Below, piece after piece: positions 62,241-64,000 of a DNA stretch of 64,000 nt. A model generated the notes under the pieces. That model worked only from the letters and a program-made list of their open reading frames with translations, did not search any database and had not been told where the DNA came from. The translations under genes and the position numbers were made by a program. The stretch covers positions 2,480,001-2,544,000 of the forward strand of contig NZ_CP025804.1 in NCBI RefSeq assembly GCF_003352085.1. The letters are read 5' to 3'. Source of the stretch: Sulfitobacter sp. SK012. GTDB taxonomy: Bacteria; Pseudomonadota; Alphaproteobacteria; Rhodobacterales; Rhodobacteraceae. Position 1 is the stretch's first letter. Each line of letters opens with the position of its first letter.

Positions 62241-62987
62241 CTAGCCGCGCCCGGCCCAGCGGACCATCTGCCGCAAGGTCCCATGCAACATTTGCACATC
62301 TGCACGGGTTAGCGGCAGTCGGCTCCACATGTTGCGCAGGTTGACCTTCATCGAAGTCGCTTTGTGGTCAGGATAGAAAAACCCCGCCTCCTCCAGTCGT
62401 TCTTCGAAATGACGTGCCAAATGTTCAACCTCGGACCCGTCGGCCCAATTGGTTCCGGCCAATTCTTCACGCACAGGCGTCGCGTCAGTGCTCTGGCGCA
62501 TCCATTCATACCCCATCAACAACACACATTGCGCAAGGTTCAGGGACGCAAAGCTAGGGTTCACCGGCACGGAAATGATCGCATTTGCACGTGAAATATC
62601 ATCGTTCTCAAGGCCTGCGCGTTCGGGCCCAAACAACACGGCCACCCGTTGGCCTGCTGCGATTTTTTCGGCGGCCAATGCCATTGCGGCTTCAGGCGTA
62701 TAGATCGGTTTGGCCAAGTCGCGCCCGCGCGCCGTGGTGGCAAAGACAAAACCACAATCGCCAACGGCCCCGGCCAGATCCTCGCTCAAGAGCGCAGTAT
62801 CCAACACGCGCCCGGCACCAGATGCCATTGCGACAGCTGCAGGGTTTGGCCAGCCATCGCGCGGGGCCACGATCCGCATGTGATCGAGCCCGAAGTTCAG
62901 CATGGCACGGGCGGCGGCGCCTATATTTTCACCCATCTGGGGGCGAACAAGGACAATGGCGGGCTGGTTGGGGTTCTCGGTATTCAT
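62241..62987 (-). CDS. TrmJ-type tRNA/rRNA 2'-O-methyltransferase (SPOUT)
   Basis: A 248-residue SPOUT enzyme of the TrmJ/TrmH class. The knot motifs are 'IVLVRPQMGENIGAAARAM', 'VLFGPERAGLENDDI' and 'VNPSFASLNLAQCVLLMGYE'. TrmJ methylates position 32 of tRNAs, so that is the best guess for the target. It lies upstream of ctaA on the same strand with a 55-bp gap. Confidence 0.9.
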   Translation of the reverse strand: MNTENPNQPAIVLVRPQMGENIGAAARAMLNFGLDHMRIVAPRDGWPNPAAVAMASGAGRVLDTALLSEDLAGAVGDCGFVFATTARGRDLAKPIYTPEAAMALAAEKIAAGQRVAVLFGPERAGLENDDISRANAIISVPVNPSFASLNLAQCVLLMGYEWMRQSTDATPVREELAGTNWADGSEVEHLARHFEERLEEAGFFYPDHKATSMKVNLRNMWSRLPLTRADVQMLHGTLRQMVRWAGRG

Positions 62988-63132
62988 TCCAGCCTCTTAC
63001 AAGCGCCCCTGCCCCTTGCCAAGAACGGCACCTGCACGGATTTGGTAAAAATGCCGCTTTGCAGGCATTAAAGTTTTCTTTTCTCGCCCGCTGGGCTAAT
63101 CACGGCGGCAACGCACAAAAGGATAGCGCATT

Positions 63133-63753
63133 ATGGACGCCCCGGAACAGCCGCAACTTTACCTCATCACCCCGCCTGAGCTTGAGCTGAGCCTCTTCCC
63201 AGACCAGCTTGCTGCGGTATTGGATGCCCATCCGATTGCCTGTGTGCGCTTGGCTTTGGCCACGCGCGACGAAGACAAGCTGTCACGCGCCGCGGATACG
63301 CTGCGCGAAGTGACCCATGCCCGTGATGTGGCGTTGGTGATCTCAGATCATACGTTGCTGGCTGAGCGTCTTGGCCTTGATGGCGTGCATTTAAACGATG
63401 CGGCACGTTCAGTGCGCCACGCCCGCAAAACGCTGGGTGATGATGCCATTGTCGGTTCCTACTGCGGTGGTTCGCGTCATGAAGGAATGGCAGCCGGCGA
63501 AGCCGGCGCAGATTACGTTGCCTTTGGTCCCGTGCAAGCGTCAGCTTTGGATGATGGCAGTTTTGCTGAGACAGAGATGTTTAAGTGGTGGTCTGAGGTG
63601 ATCGAAATCCCTTGCGTCGCCGAAGGCGCACTCGACGAGGCCATGATCCGCGCCTTGGCCCCAATGACCGACTTTTTTGGCTTCGGCGAAGAAATCTGGG
63701 GTCAGGACGATCCTGCGGCAGCGCTTGCGACCTTTGTCGCGGGAATGAGCTAG
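63133..63753 (+). CDS. Thiamine-phosphate synthase-like protein
   Basis: A 206-residue TIM-barrel protein of the ThiE/TenI family: 'LYLITPPELELSLFPDQLAAV', 'DGVHLNDAARSVRHAR', 'GSYCGGSRHEGMAAGEAGAD' and 'YVAFGPVQAS'. True ThiE motifs are only partly kept, so it may be a TenI-like or divergent form. AAGGA precedes the ATG. It converges on the HupE-like gene, overlapping its end by four bases. Confidence 0.82.
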   Translation: MDAPEQPQLYLITPPELELSLFPDQLAAVLDAHPIACVRLALATRDEDKLSRAADTLREVTHARDVALVISDHTLLAERLGLDGVHLNDAARSVRHARKTLGDDAIVGSYCGGSRHEGMAAGEAGADYVAFGPVQASALDDGSFAETEMFKWWSEVIEIPCVAEGALDEAMIRALAPMTDFFGFGEEIWGQDDPAAALATFVAGMS

Positions 63754-64000
63754 AAGAACACCCGCTCAACGAACCAATAGCCCCCAACGGCTGCAATCAC
63801 GCAAGATGCTGGCACCGCGATGACATTGCGGTACCATGTGCGCTGCATGGCCCATCCGACCGCAATGAATGCGATTGCGATAACTGATAGTTGACCGATC
63901 TCTACGCCGATATTGAAGCCGATCAGGGCCGAGATGAACTGATCCTCAGGCAGGCCGAATTCACCCAACACCGATGCAAAGCCAAGACCGTGCAGCAACC
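63750..64000 (-). CDS. HupE/UreJ-like membrane protein, C-terminal part (runs off window)
   Basis: The 3' end of a gene that continues past 64000. The visible C-terminal 82 residues have three hydrophobic helices and the motifs 'LHGLGFASVLGEFGLP' and 'FNIGVEIGQL' of the HupE/UreJ family, thought to import nickel or act in metal homeostasis. No start is visible, so only the family and direction can be given. Confidence 0.75.
   Translation of the reverse strand, partial: LLHGLGFASVLGEFGLPEDQFISALIGFNIGVEIGQLSVIAIAFIAVGWAMQRTWYRNVIAVPASCVIAAVGGYWFVERVFF

Noticed and set aside
1..64000. tRNA, rRNA, riboswitch, phage attachment sites or a replication origin
   Set aside because: I looked for cloverleaf-like ends, TPsiC-like motifs and conserved riboswitch cores and saw none that I could support by eye; a covariance-model search would be decisive.

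Overview
The window looks like a chromosomal segment of a marine Rhodobacterales (Roseobacter-group) alphaproteobacterium. The evidence is the moderately GC-rich sequence, the tight ATGA-overlapping operons and the gene mix: PuuE-type purine catabolism, a paired exopolyphosphatase/RlmE locus, a MetF-like/corrinoid methyltransferase pair, a DUF6880 protein, a BKACE enzyme with a Liv-type ABC transporter, zwf-pgl-pgi, ctaA and an M32 carboxypeptidase. No rRNA, recognisable tRNA, CRISPR array or prophage was seen. The only mobile element is one IS3-family copy that appears dead.

Layout. 1-4.3 kb: ureide/purine catabolism (an allantoinase fused to OHCU decarboxylase, ureidoglycolate lyase, a urate/xanthine permease, ureidoglycine aminohydrolase). 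4.7-7.6 kb: rlmE, ppx and a sulfotransferase. 7.8-10.1 kb: a one-carbon trio (small Virulence_fact protein, MetF-like reductase, methyl-THF:corrinoid methyltransferase) closed by a strong terminator. 10.4-16.0 kb: chemotaxis genes cheY-cheA-cheW-cheR, an unknown gene, then cheB on the opposite strand. 16.16-17.37 kb: the IS3 element, inserted into a Shine-Dalgarno sequence. 17.6-19.7 kb: a DUF6880 protein and a four-helix membrane protein.

20.1-33.4 kb is a catabolic region. On the minus strand lie a substrate-binding protein, two ATPases and two permeases of a Liv-type transporter, plus BKACE, 3-hydroxyacyl-CoA dehydrogenase-like, SDR, cupin and cyclase/hydrolase genes. A divergent IclR regulator separates these from an intradiol dioxygenase and an FAD aromatic hydroxylase, which face a divergent LysR regulator. 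33.6-38.3 kb: a zinc-ribbon/nucleotide-cyclase/AAA/TPR signalling protein and a patatin-fold protein without the usual catalytic dyad. 38.3-40.0 kb is nearly gene-free.

40.0-45.6 kb is the most interesting part. Six minus-strand genes are almost all translationally coupled: a left-handed beta-helix acyltransferase, an AMP-forming ligase fused to a carrier-protein domain, an SGNH/DltD-like membrane-anchored protein, an MBOAT acyltransferase, a 52-residue one-helix microprotein with a C-terminal Tyr motif, and a ketopantoate-reductase-like dehydrogenase. The parts match the Gram-positive Dlt envelope-esterification machine (DltA+DltC, DltD, DltB, DltX), but in a Gram-negative genome and with two extra enzymes that may make or modify the transferred group.

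46-64 kb: a conserved small protein, an anti-sigma/ECF sigma pair with a puzzling sigma 5' end, a YceI protein, a thioesterase, a GNAT acetyltransferase, a Na+/H+ antiporter, the zwf-pgl-pgi operon, a radical SAM protein with a Cys-rich tail, gyrA with a terminator, a small exported protein, an M32 carboxypeptidase, ctaA, a TrmJ-type methyltransferase, a ThiE-like protein and the C-terminal end of a HupE/UreJ-like membrane protein running off the window.
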